From an uncultured Pedobacter sp. (GTDB taxonomy: Bacteria; Bacteroidota; Bacteroidia; Sphingobacteriales; Sphingobacteriaceae), in NCBI RefSeq assembly GCF_913776295.1, contig NZ_CAJYOJ010000053.1, positions 122,591-186,590 of the forward strand: 64,000 nucleotides of DNA, written 5' to 3'. Shown here piece by piece: positions 36,077-44,288 of this stretch. Made by a program: the position numbers and the translations under genes. The notes under the pieces were generated by a model that saw only the letters and a program-made list of their open reading frames with translations, had not been told where the DNA came from and did not search any database. The stretch's first letter is position 1, and each line of letters opens with the position of its first letter.

Positions 36077-37717
36077 ATGAAAATAGCACTAGCACAACTT
36101 AATTATCACATCGGGAATTTTGAGGCCAATACCCAAAAAATAATCGACAATATTCAACTGGCTAAAGATAAAGGAGCGGATTTAGTAGTTTTTGCGGAAT
36201 TGGCTATCTGCGGTTATCCACCCAGAGATTTTCTGGAGTTTGAAGAGTTTATTGCATTGTGTGAAAGTGCTGCTCAGGAGATAGCCAAGTATTGCACCGG
36301 CATTGCCTGTATTGTTGGTTTACCTATTAAAAATGAGTTATTGCAAGGCAAAGACCTCTATAATGCGGCCTATTTTATTGAAGATGGAGCAATTAAAGCA
36401 ATTGTTAAAAAAGCATTATTGCCAACCTACGATGTGTTTGATGAATATCGTTATTTTGAACCTGCCACACAGTTTAACTGTATCGATTTTAAGGGTAAAA
36501 AAATTGCCCTGACCATTTGCGAAGACCTCTGGAATATTAACGATAATCCATTGTATATCTCCAATCCGATGGATGAGCTGATTAAAGAGCGGCCGGATGT
36601 TATGATTAACATCGCGGCATCACCGTTCTCTTATACCCATGATGATGAGCGTATTAAAGTATTGGCCGATAATGCAAAAAAGTACCACATGCCCGTATTT
36701 TATGTTAATCAGGTTGGTGCACAGACGGAGATTATTTTTGATGGAGGGTCTTTGGTTTTTGACGCTGATGGCGCCATGAAAGCAGAAATGAAATATTTTG
36801 AGGAAGATCTTCAGGTATTTGATCTGGAGGAAGTTGAAAATGTCCGAAATAAGTATCCGCAATCGGAAAGATTAACGGATATCGAACAGATTCATGATGC
36901 GCTGGTTTTAGGGATAAAAGATTATTTCAAGAAATCTGGTTTTAGTAAAGCCGTTTTAGGTTTATCTGGCGGAATTGATTCAGCTGTGGTTTGTGCCTTG
37001 GCCTGTCGCGCGTTAGGCCCTGAGAATGTAATGGCCGTTTTAATGCCCTCTAAATTTTCATCCGACCATTCTGTTCAGGATGCGCTGGATTTGGTTAATA
37101 ATATTGGCTGTATGCATGAGATTGTACCGATTAAAGACGTTGCAGAAGCTTTTGATCATATATTGGCACCAGCTTTTAAAGGTTTACCATTTAACCTCAC
37201 CGAAGAGAATATTCAAGCTAGGATCCGGGGCATCATTAACATGGCGATGAGCAACAAATTCGGCTATATTTTATTGAATACCTCTAACAAAAGTGAATGT
37301 GCAGTAGGTTACGGAACTTTGTATGGCGACATGTGTGGTGCAATTGGTGTTATTGGCGATGTATATAAATTACAGGTTTTTGAGCTGGCGAAGTATATTA
37401 ATAAGGAAAGGGAAATTATACCGGTTAATACCATTGTTAAACCACCGTCAGCAGAATTGAGGCCCGATCAGAAAGATTCTGATTCGTTGCCCGAATATGA
37501 AGTCCTCGATAAAATATTGTATCAGCACATCGAAAAGAAACAAGGATCAAAAGCCATTATTGCCCAGGGTTTTGATGAGGCATTGGTACTGCGGATTTTA
37601 AAAATGGTAAATATTGCCGAATTTAAACGCTACCAAACGCCACCTATTTTAAGGGTATCGCCCAAAGCCTTTGGTATGGGAAGAAGGATGCCAATTGTAG
37701 GGAAATATATGGCTTAG
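36077..37717 (+). CDS. nadE: Glutamine-dependent NAD+ synthetase
   Basis: Makes NAD from nicotinic acid adenine dinucleotide with ATP and glutamine. 546 residues: N-terminal nitrilase-like glutaminase (FAELAICGYPP, KALLPTYDVFDEYRYFEP, LTICEDLWN supply Glu, Lys and Cys) and C-terminal synthetase with the P-loop GLSGGIDSAVVCALA and NTSNKSECAVGYGTLYGDMCG. The 5' leader is made of repeated TGATACT and ACTAACTAC words. Next to gldB as in other Bacteroidota. Confidence 0.96.
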   Translation: MKIALAQLNYHIGNFEANTQKIIDNIQLAKDKGADLVVFAELAICGYPPRDFLEFEEFIALCESAAQEIAKYCTGIACIVGLPIKNELLQGKDLYNAAYFIEDGAIKAIVKKALLPTYDVFDEYRYFEPATQFNCIDFKGKKIALTICEDLWNINDNPLYISNPMDELIKERPDVMINIAASPFSYTHDDERIKVLADNAKKYHMPVFYVNQVGAQTEIIFDGGSLVFDADGAMKAEMKYFEEDLQVFDLEEVENVRNKYPQSERLTDIEQIHDALVLGIKDYFKKSGFSKAVLGLSGGIDSAVVCALACRALGPENVMAVLMPSKFSSDHSVQDALDLVNNIGCMHEIVPIKDVAEAFDHILAPAFKGLPFNLTEENIQARIRGIINMAMSNKFGYILLNTSNKSECAVGYGTLYGDMCGAIGVIGDVYKLQVFELAKYINKEREIIPVNTIVKPPSAELRPDQKDSDSLPEYEVLDKILYQHIEKKQGSKAIIAQGFDEALVLRILKMVNIAEFKRYQTPPILRVSPKAFGMGRRMPIVGKYMA

Positions 37718-37765
37718 GTTATTGAAGCTGAAAGTTTGTAAATCTAAATTATCAACTGAAGCCTG

Positions 37766-38455
37766 TTAATTATGCTTAAGCTGATTTAATGCAAGTTCCC
37801 TTATTTCAGCTTCTTTCTCGAAAGAAATGATATGGTTTAAGTTAGACTGGTCATTCATTTTGCTAACAGCTTGTTTTCTGGTTGCCGCATCTTTGTCAAA
37901 ACAGGCTACATGAAACAAGTTTGCCTGATCATTCATTTTGCTAACTGCCAACTTCCTTATTGTGGCATCCTGATCAAAAGAGGCTATGTGAAATAGATTA
38001 GACTGGTCGTTCATCTTTGTAACGGCAAGGTTCCTTAAGGTGGCATCTTGATCAAAGGAAGCAATGTGGAACAAGTTAGATTCATCGTGCATTTTAGCAA
38101 CAGCAATTTTTTTGAATGCGATATTGTTATTAAAGGTTGCCACGTGAAACAGGTTTGATTCATCTTTCATTTTACCTACTGCAGTTTTTACAATTGCAGT
38201 ATCATTGTCAAAAGAAGCAATGTTAAACAGATTGGATTCATCGTTTAGATTTTGAACAGCTAGAAGCCTGACCTTTTCGTTTTTACTTGTTCTTGCTATT
38301 GTAAATAAATCCTCTTCGCTAATCGGTTTGTCAAAATCTATACTATCAGCATAGTTGCCGGAAGTACTAGTAAAGGTCTGCTCATTTTTGTGGGTAAAGC
38401 TGACGCAGCCACTTAAAAGCATGGATGTGCTTAAAAATAGAAGAGATTTTTTCAT
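37766..38455 (-). CDS. Lipoprotein of seven 26-residue tandem repeats
   Basis: 229 residues: lipobox MLLSGC (C17), a Ser/Thr-rich stretch, then seven consecutive 26-residue units of the pattern DESNLFHIASFDQDATLRNL followed by AVTKMN. The units agree closely with each other, the middle ones most of all. The spacing and NLFHIASF / AVxKM pattern suggest HEAT-like alpha solenoids. The gene carries 78-bp DNA periodicity, so copy number may vary between strains. Function unknown; probably a surface or periplasmic binding scaffold. Confidence 0.8.
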   Translation of the reverse strand: MKKSLLFLSTSMLLSGCVSFTHKNEQTFTSTSGNYADSIDFDKPISEEDLFTIARTSKNEKVRLLAVQNLNDESNLFNIASFDNDTAIVKTAVGKMKDESNLFHVATFNNNIAFKKIAVAKMHDESNLFHIASFDQDATLRNLAVTKMNDQSNLFHIASFDQDATIRKLAVSKMNDQANLFHVACFDKDAATRKQAVSKMNDQSNLNHIISFEKEAEIRELALNQLKHN

Positions 38456-38505
38456 GTTAACTTAGATTATAAAACTAAGTTATACAATTAATTTAAATTT
38501 TTTTG

Positions 38506-38550
38506 CAAAAAAAAACGTTGTACCGAGGCAAAAGATATCTCAGCACAACG
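38506..38550 (-). terminator. Terminator of the OsmC gene
   Basis: Minus-strand hairpin CGTTGTGCTGAG / CTCGGTACAACG with GU pairs, then a run of nine Ts. Confidence 0.85.
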
Positions 38551-38561
38551 AAATATTATCA

Positions 38562-38978
38562 TTATGCTAAAGTAGCATCAACCGTAATGGTTGTATTCAA
38601 TAATTTAGAGATCGGGCAGTTTTTCTCTGCATCTGCTACCAACTCATCAAATTTTTCTTGGGTCAAATCAGGTACAGAAGCTGTTAAAGTTAAATGCGAC
38701 TCTACAATTTCACCTTTTGACGGATCAAGGTTAATTTCACATTTAGTTTCCAGTTTATCGGCTGTAAAACCTGCTTCGGTTAAATTAGCAGATAGTTTCA
38801 TGGTAAAGCAGCCTGCATGTGCTGCGGCAATTAATTCTTCTGGATTTGTGCCCACACCCTCTGCAAAGCGGGTATTGAAAGAATATTGAGTATTATTTAG
38901 AGTAGTGCTTTGTGTAGTGATGTTACCACTACCTTCTTTGATAGAACCTTGCCATACGGCTGTTGCATTTCTTTTCAT
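38562..38978 (-). CDS. osmC: OsmC-family peroxiredoxin
   Basis: 138 residues. Redox cysteines C57 ([10 protein letters not shown]) and C121 (AEKNCPISK) are spaced as in OsmC. These thiol peroxidases reduce organic hydroperoxides and are typically induced by osmotic stress in other bacteria. Cytoplasmic, single gene with its own terminator. Assigned to OsmC rather than Ohr on the [17 protein letters not shown] start; confidence in that split is moderate. Confidence 0.92.
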   Translation of the reverse strand: MKRNATAVWQGSIKEGSGNITTQSTTLNNTQYSFNTRFAEGVGTNPEELIAAAHAGCFTMKLSANLTEAGFTADKLETKCEINLDPSKGEIVESHLTLTASVPDLTQEKFDELVADAEKNCPISKLLNTTITVDATLA

Positions 38979-39111
38979 GATTGGATTTTATATTTAAATT
39001 GTTAACACCTAAAGATAAAAATATGTTTGTTTAAAGACGATAGTTCTTGGAGCAGAAATCCTTATTCTGTATAGATATTTTGCTACATCTTTGATAAAAG
39101 TTTTTTAAAAA

Positions 39112-39142
39112 AAAGAAGCTGTTTCGTTGAAGCAGCCTCTTT
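39112..39142 (-). terminator. Terminator of the M57-like protease gene
   Basis: Minus strand GAGGCTGCTTC-AAC-GAAACAGCTTC followed by eight Ts; the plus strand also ends in four Ts. Confidence 0.85.
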
Positions 39143-39180
39143 TCCATTACAACCTTTTTAGGTTATTGATCTGATTTTAA

Positions 39181-39930
39181 TTACAAAGGGTACAATACTG
39201 CGGTTGCTTGTTTATCTTTTGTGGATAAAACAGTAGCGCCACTTCCACATTGTCCGCCGTTCATTAGCGATTGTGCATCTGTTCCGCCAACACCAGGAAC
39301 ATTGGTTGTGGTAGATTGGTTAGTATGCTTAAATGAAATGGTATGACCAAATTCATGAGTGATGGTTCTGGTACGCTGTGCAAAAGAATTGTTCTGGATC
39401 AGGGCCTGGTTGATCCAAACGGTATTACCCGCTTTACCATTTGATGTGGATAGATACGCTTGTCCACAGGTGGAACTTCCGATTGTGTTATCCACTTTGA
39501 TCAGGATATCATATACTGTTCCGGTCGTGATTACAAATTTTAGTTTAGAATTTGGTACCGTATTCCATTGGTTAATAGCAGAATTGATCTCGCTGGTCAT
39601 GCTTGTTATCGAAGGATCAATCTTTACGCGAATGTTGGTGCTGTTGGTTACGATATAACCGTTGTAATATTGTTCTGTGATCGCTTTTCCATAATCAGCC
39701 GGAATCTCCATTTTCTTGCTAAATACGATATCGCCATCTACCACGTAATTATCGCCGCTTTCTACAATCTGTGCATCTGTAAATCCGAGATTTTTAATGT
39801 AAGCCAGTACTTTCTCATTTTGATTAGTTTCGATTCCCTGGTCAGCAGGAACATCATTTTTTTTCGAACACGATAGGATAACTGTTGATAGCAATGCAAC
39901 CAAAGCAGCTTTTTTTAGTAAGTTTTTCAT
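39181..39930 (-). CDS. M57-like zinc metalloprotease, lipoprotein
   Basis: 249 residues, lipobox ILSC (C21). Zinc motif HEFGHTISFKH (H192, E193, H196, third ligand H202), a metzincin-type HExxHxxxxxH variant found in the Bacteroidota M57 / dual-action HEIGH family. Strands VRVKIDPSITSM and QWNTVPNSKLKFVITT precede the active site. Surface-anchored protein degradation is likely; target unknown. Isolated gene with terminator. Confidence 0.88.
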   Translation of the reverse strand: MKNLLKKAALVALLSTVILSCSKKNDVPADQGIETNQNEKVLAYIKNLGFTDAQIVESGDNYVVDGDIVFSKKMEIPADYGKAITEQYYNGYIVTNSTNIRVKIDPSITSMTSEINSAINQWNTVPNSKLKFVITTGTVYDILIKVDNTIGSSTCGQAYLSTSNGKAGNTVWINQALIQNNSFAQRTRTITHEFGHTISFKHTNQSTTTNVPGVGGTDAQSLMNGGQCGSGATVLSTKDKQATAVLYPL

Positions 39931-40061
39931 TGTTTAGGTTTTTAGTTTAGATCGTAATTAAGTTTTCACATCAATAAATATAGTCATAAAAATGTATGAT
40001 TGTATTTTTATGACTATTATTTTGTAGTCTTAATTAGTTTTTTCGAATCTAATTTGTCATC

Positions 40062-40568
40062 CTAATCCATTTTTTGTTCAAACCGATTATTTCTGAAGGA
40101 TTGGAAAATTAATATGCCTATACCTATCATAATGGAGATATCGGCAAAATTGAAAACACCTGTTTGGAAAAGGTAAAAATCCATGTGCATAAAATCGGTG
40201 ACCGATCCATGTACTATCCGGTCATATAGATTACCAATTCCGCCGCCTATTAGGAAACACAACGCAATTTGCATGGTAATGGTTAAATTACGTTTGGCGA
40301 AGAGAAAATATAAGCCGTAAACCAGAAATAATAAGGGCAGACCTGTTAAAATAATCAGCCTGAAAATATAGGGCATGTTATCACCCAAACTCAAGAATGC
40401 ACCCGTATTTTCTACCTTTGTTAAGGTGAAACGGTCTTTAATTACGCTAATGCTTTCGTAATCGCTGATTTCGTTCCGCACGATTCTTTTAGAAATCTGA
40501 TCGCAGCCAAAGTTTAAGGTTAACAATAAGAGCAATACCGACCAGCGGAGGTTTTCTATTTTCTGCAT
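40062..40568 (-). CDS. lspA: Lipoprotein signal peptidase (SPase II)
   Basis: Cleaves the signal peptide before the lipidated Cys. 168 residues with four TM segments; catalytic aspartates in SVTDFMHMDFY (D125) and FNFADISIMIG (D143), plus GGGIGNLYDR. Ends the leftward cluster lnt-DinB-lspA (3-base gap to the DinB gene), which places two consecutive lipoprotein-processing enzymes in one transcript. Many of the window's exported proteins are lipoproteins that need it. Confidence 0.95.
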   Translation of the reverse strand: MQKIENLRWSVLLLLLTLNFGCDQISKRIVRNEISDYESISVIKDRFTLTKVENTGAFLSLGDNMPYIFRLIILTGLPLLFLVYGLYFLFAKRNLTITMQIALCFLIGGGIGNLYDRIVHGSVTDFMHMDFYLFQTGVFNFADISIMIGIGILIFQSFRNNRFEQKMD

Positions 40569-40571
40569 AAT

Positions 40572-41033
40572 TTATCTGATAATATCGGCATCCACGGGTG
40601 TGTAGCCTAAATGCCTGCTTAACGACATGATTTGCCCCTTGTGATGAAACTCATGGGTAATAACATGAGTAAATAACTGTAAAGGATTTACGATCAAAAT
40701 TGCACCGTTTCTGTCAAGTTCCATTTCCTGCAGCTCATTCCCTTTAAATTTTTTGGCAAATAAGCCTATATATTCATCCACCTGGTTAAAATAAGTTTGG
40801 CAGTTTTGTAAGGTCTGGTAATGTTCGAAAGGTAAAAACTCCTGATCTATGCCTAAAGCTCTTTCGCCAATCCATGCGCAATAGGTCTGGCAAATATGGA
40901 CCAACAGATTTCTGATGGAACCTCTACCGAACGAACTGTTATCGATTAAAAAATCATTTTCCGAAATGCTCCCGATATAATTTAAAAGGGTATTCCTGGA
41001 CGATAAGACGAAATCGTATTGTTGTTTAAGCAT
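40572..41033 (-). CDS. DinB/YfiT-type four-helix protein
   Basis: 153 residues. Metal-site histidines H46 (LLVHICQTY), H127 and H131 (ITHEFHHKGQI) match the DinB fold. Members act in bacillithiol transfer, detoxification or unknown thiol chemistry. Here it overlaps lnt by 8 bases and abuts lspA by 3, so it is co-translated with lipoprotein processing enzymes; the reason is unclear. Confidence 0.9.
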   Translation of the reverse strand: MLKQQYDFVLSSRNTLLNYIGSISENDFLIDNSSFGRGSIRNLLVHICQTYCAWIGERALGIDQEFLPFEHYQTLQNCQTYFNQVDEYIGLFAKKFKGNELQEMELDRNGAILIVNPLQLFTHVITHEFHHKGQIMSLSRHLGYTPVDADIIR

Positions 41034-42654
41034 GGTCCGGTTTCCTGATCCATTTTCTAAAAGGGATAATTAAAGCTAAAAGAATAGCAGTAATACATAA
41101 TATTTTTGCAATGATATCTCCACTTTTTACATAAAAGGTAATTTCGTCATTCAGATTGATATTGGCTTTGAGTGCAGTTCTGGTCCACCATTTGGTTTTT
41201 TGTATAACGTCGCCACGTTGGTTAATAAAGCAGGAAATTCCGGTATTGGCTGAGCGTGCAACATCCCGATGGGTTTCAATGGCTCTCAGTTTGGCATACA
41301 TCATATGCTGATCTTTTCCTGAAGTATTTCCCCACCAGCCATCGTTTGTAATAACAGCAATAAATTGTGCCCCGTCTTTAATCTGTTCACCGATCCAATC
41401 GCCCCATAAACTTTCATAACACACCACAGGAGCAACCCCAATGCCGCTTTGAGCATACAACACACTGGGCTTATCTTGCCAGCCCCATCCGCCAACCGTT
41501 CCGCCTAACTGCGCAAAAACACCATCTAAAAATGAAAATACTTTTGGGAAAGGCATTTTCTCCACCCCGGGAACCAATTTTGATTTATGGTAAAACTGAA
41601 CATTGGCAGAATTTTCGACCTGCATAGCGGTGTTGAAATTATCAAAATAAATACCCCGCTGATCACCAAACTTTGAGGTTATTGTTCTTTTATCCTGGTA
41701 AATTTTAATACTTTCTATACCTGTAATCAATGTCCCGTTTTTATACTTGGATAAAAAGCTTTGAAGGGTGATGAAATCGTTATTGCTTCTGATCCGATCT
41801 TCATCTGCATAATTTGGAATGGCAGTTTCCGGCCAGATAAAATACTCCGTATTGGTTTGCCCGACAGAATCTGATAAGTGTGTCAGTATCCTGATCTGTT
41901 CGGCCGGTGGAATATTCTCCAGTTTCTGGTAAGGATCGATATTCGGCTGAACCACCACAACATTACTGGGTGTTCCCTTTTGTTCTGCCGTAAAATATTT
42001 GCTTAATGAAATGCTAATGGGAATAATGATTACCAAAGCCCAGATACCCGCTGTTCTAAACTTTAAATAGCCGGTTTGTGATTTAAATTTCTGATAAGCT
42101 TCAAAAGCCAGGATATTGCTTACTAAAATCCAAAGTGAACCACCATAAACACCGGTGTAATCATACCATTGAGCCAGCTGGTGCATTCCTGCTAAACCAT
42201 TGCCTAAGGTCATCCAGGGAAAAGCTAAATCCCAGGTTTGCTGCAGATATTCTAAAGCAATATAAAAGGCAATCAAGCCCAGATAAGAAATCTTTTTATT
42301 TACATATTTTCCCAGCCTGTAGTATAGCCAAAAAGCAAAAGTCATTAAAAGTGCACCCAATCCAAATGGGATTAAAGAGACGGGTAGGGCTACAACTGGC
42401 CCGTTATAAGCACTTATCGCATTATATACCCAATAGATGGATGCCGTATTCCAAACCAAAAAAGTTAAACCTGCCGTCAGGAAAATTCTTTTGCCCTGCT
42501 TCTTCTCAGCATCGCCCGAAATGGAATGGAGTGCTATGAACAGCGGTACCAGACCAATTAACAACAATGGTGTGGTAAAAGGCATTGGAGGCCAGGCCAG
42601 CCAAAGTAAGAATGCACTAAATAAGGCAAGGAGATAGGTTTGTTTAGATTTCAT
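41026..42654 (-). CDS. lnt: Apolipoprotein N-acyltransferase
   Basis: Adds the third acyl chain to the lipoprotein N-terminus at the inner membrane. 542 residues with about seven TM segments in the N-terminal part and a nitrilase-like periplasmic domain. Catalytic triad: Glu in FIWPETAIPN, Lys in FYHKSKLVPGVEKMP and Cys in VVCYESLWG. Length fits. Bacteroidota do not always carry lnt, so its presence means triacylated lipoproteins are possible here. Overlaps the DinB gene. Confidence 0.95.
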   Translation of the reverse strand: MKSKQTYLLALFSAFLLWLAWPPMPFTTPLLLIGLVPLFIALHSISGDAEKKQGKRIFLTAGLTFLVWNTASIYWVYNAISAYNGPVVALPVSLIPFGLGALLMTFAFWLYYRLGKYVNKKISYLGLIAFYIALEYLQQTWDLAFPWMTLGNGLAGMHQLAQWYDYTGVYGGSLWILVSNILAFEAYQKFKSQTGYLKFRTAGIWALVIIIPISISLSKYFTAEQKGTPSNVVVVQPNIDPYQKLENIPPAEQIRILTHLSDSVGQTNTEYFIWPETAIPNYADEDRIRSNNDFITLQSFLSKYKNGTLITGIESIKIYQDKRTITSKFGDQRGIYFDNFNTAMQVENSANVQFYHKSKLVPGVEKMPFPKVFSFLDGVFAQLGGTVGGWGWQDKPSVLYAQSGIGVAPVVCYESLWGDWIGEQIKDGAQFIAVITNDGWWGNTSGKDQHMMYAKLRAIETHRDVARSANTGISCFINQRGDVIQKTKWWTRTALKANINLNDEITFYVKSGDIIAKILCITAILLALIIPFRKWIRKPDHA

Positions 42655-42666
42655 ATAAAAATACTT

Positions 42667-42773
42667 GTCATTCTGACGCAGAAAGAATCTCTATGCGATA
42701 GAAAACTGACTTTGTTTTTTGTCAACGTAAGTGCAGTATGTTATTTTAAAGATGCTTCGTGCCTCAGCATGAC
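42667..42773. repeat. Dispersed inverted-repeat element
   Basis: GTCATTCTGA and TCAGCATGAC ends (9 of 10 complementary), about 107 bp, between lnt and the PH/SHOCT gene. Confidence 0.7.
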
Positions 42774-42785
42774 AGCGGTTTTTAT

Positions 42786-43439
42786 TTACATACTATCTAA
42801 AATATTTGCTTTTTTGGCTTCATATTCTTCCTGGGTAATCAGGTGTTTATCATATAGCGTTTTTAGCTTACGTAATTTTAACGTGGTTTCATCTTCCGGC
42901 TCTTCTACCACTTCAGCGATCTGGATAACAGGTTGTGCCGGCTCTGGAGCGGGTTCGTAAGTCGGTATTTCAACAGGAGGCTGGGCAGTTAAATTAATAG
43001 GGGAAGCTGTTGCACGGTTTTCTTCCAGTTTTTGCTGGCGCAGCAATTCCTTATACTCTTCTAATTGCTGATTCGCAGCCTGATGTAGTTTGCGCGCCTG
43101 TACTTTTGGAATAAACTCGGTTACGATGTTTTCGCCATGTTGAGGAACGCAGATAAATTTAGAGCCAAAAAACTCTTCTTTAAACGAAACTTCTTTAATG
43201 CTTTTCCATGAAATATCTTTAAAATTCATCGTTAAGCCCAGATTACCCGGTTCGCAATAAAAAATGCGTTTATTGGAAATGGCAATGCTATCTGGTAATA
43301 AGTTTACCGCTGGTTTTTTCTGTACGGCTAAATATAAAAGTTCTTCGCCCGTGGTTAAAAGGTCATTTAATTTTCCGATAACTTTTTCAACCGCTTTTGG
43401 GTCTTGCTCGTCACTCAGAAATCTATCTATACTCATCAT
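42786..43439 (-). CDS. PH-like and SHOCT-domain protein
   Basis: 217 residues, soluble. N-terminal ~105 residues form a bacterial PH-like region (KPAVNLLPDSIAISNKRIFY, WKSIKEVSFKEEFFGSKF). A coiled-coil/Pro-Glu-rich linker follows, and the last ~35 residues form a SHOCT motif (LRKLKTLYDKHLITQEEY and KKANIL). Typical of regulators of membrane or phage-like processes, but the exact role is unknown. Leftward, 37 bases after rsmI, possibly with it. Confidence 0.85.
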   Translation of the reverse strand: MMSIDRFLSDEQDPKAVEKVIGKLNDLLTTGEELLYLAVQKKPAVNLLPDSIAISNKRIFYCEPGNLGLTMNFKDISWKSIKEVSFKEEFFGSKFICVPQHGENIVTEFIPKVQARKLHQAANQQLEEYKELLRQQKLEENRATASPINLTAQPPVEIPTYEPAPEPAQPVIQIAEVVEEPEDETTLKLRKLKTLYDKHLITQEEYEAKKANILDSM

Positions 43440-43476
43440 AATGTTTTAAATTGTGGTGTTGGTTATGTTTTTGATG

Positions 43477-44190
43477 CTATTCTTCCGCATCGTTATATTT
43501 GTTTTTGCTTTTAACATAGGGTTTTCCTGCTATGCAAATTACAAATTCTCCCTTTAAAGTATTGTTTTCAAAATGTGATTTTATTTCAAGCAAAGTTCCG
43601 CGAACAGTTTCTTCGAACATCTTCGTGAGTTCTCTGCTTACCGATGCCTGCCGATCGGCACCCAGATATTGTGCAAACTCCTCTAAAGTTTTTAATAAAC
43701 GGTGCGGACTTTCATAAAGTATAATGGTGCGTTCTTCTTCGGCTAATTTTTTAAACTTGGTTTGCCTGCCTTTTTTCACCGGTAAAAAACCTTCGAAGCA
43801 AAATGCATCGGCAGGTAAACCCGAATTAACCAGGGCAGGCACGAAAGCTGTTGCCCCAGGTAAACATTCTACTGCGATATCATTTTTGAGGGCTTCGCGT
43901 ACCAGAAAAAATCCCGGATCTGAAATGGCCGGTGTTCCGGCATCCGATATAAGGGCAATTTTTTGCCCCTCTTTTAAAAATTTGATGATTTCTGAAGTAG
44001 CTTTGTGCTCATTGTGCTGATGATGTGAGAATACCCTTTTGTCAATGCCAAAATGTTTAAGCATTGGAGCGCTGGTGCGTGTATCTTCAGCTAGGATCAG
44101 ATCACATTCTTTTAGTATACGGATTGCCCTAAAGGTGATGTCCTCCAAATTGCCTATGGGCGTTGGTACGAGAAATAGTTTGCCATCCAT
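43477..44190 (-). CDS. rsmI: 16S rRNA C1402 ribose 2'-O-methyltransferase
   Basis: 237 residues of the tetrapyrrole-methylase fold. Motifs: FLVPTPIGNLEDITFRAI at the start, LAEDTRTSAPMLKHFGI, ISDAGTPAISDPGFFLV and ERTIILYESPHRLLKTLE. Methylates the 2'-hydroxyl of C1402 of 16S rRNA for decoding fidelity. Divergent from serS; its leader is G-poor and repeats ACTGAAAAC words. Confidence 0.96.
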   Translation of the reverse strand: MDGKLFLVPTPIGNLEDITFRAIRILKECDLILAEDTRTSAPMLKHFGIDKRVFSHHQHNEHKATSEIIKFLKEGQKIALISDAGTPAISDPGFFLVREALKNDIAVECLPGATAFVPALVNSGLPADAFCFEGFLPVKKGRQTKFKKLAEEERTIILYESPHRLLKTLEEFAQYLGADRQASVSRELTKMFEETVRGTLLEIKSHFENNTLKGEFVICIAGKPYVKSKNKYNDAEE

Positions 44191-44264
44191 ATTTTAGTTT
44201 TCAGTTTAAAGTTACCGGTTTTCAGTTTTTTCCAAACTCCTTACCCCAAACTCCAAACTCTTGT

Positions 44265-44272
44265 TATCTTTG
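44265..44272 (+). promoter_or_regulatory. Predicted -7 box of serS
   Basis: TATCTTTG, a full TAnnTTTG match, 16 bases before the serS ATG at 44289. No -33 TTG at the ideal spacing. Confidence 0.5.
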
Positions 44273-44288
44273 CTTAAAAAAATCAATA

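Noticed and set aside
37766..38455. 78-bp regularly spaced repeats, considered as CRISPR-like
   Set aside because: The periodicity is coding, without unique spacers; it reflects 26-residue protein repeats.
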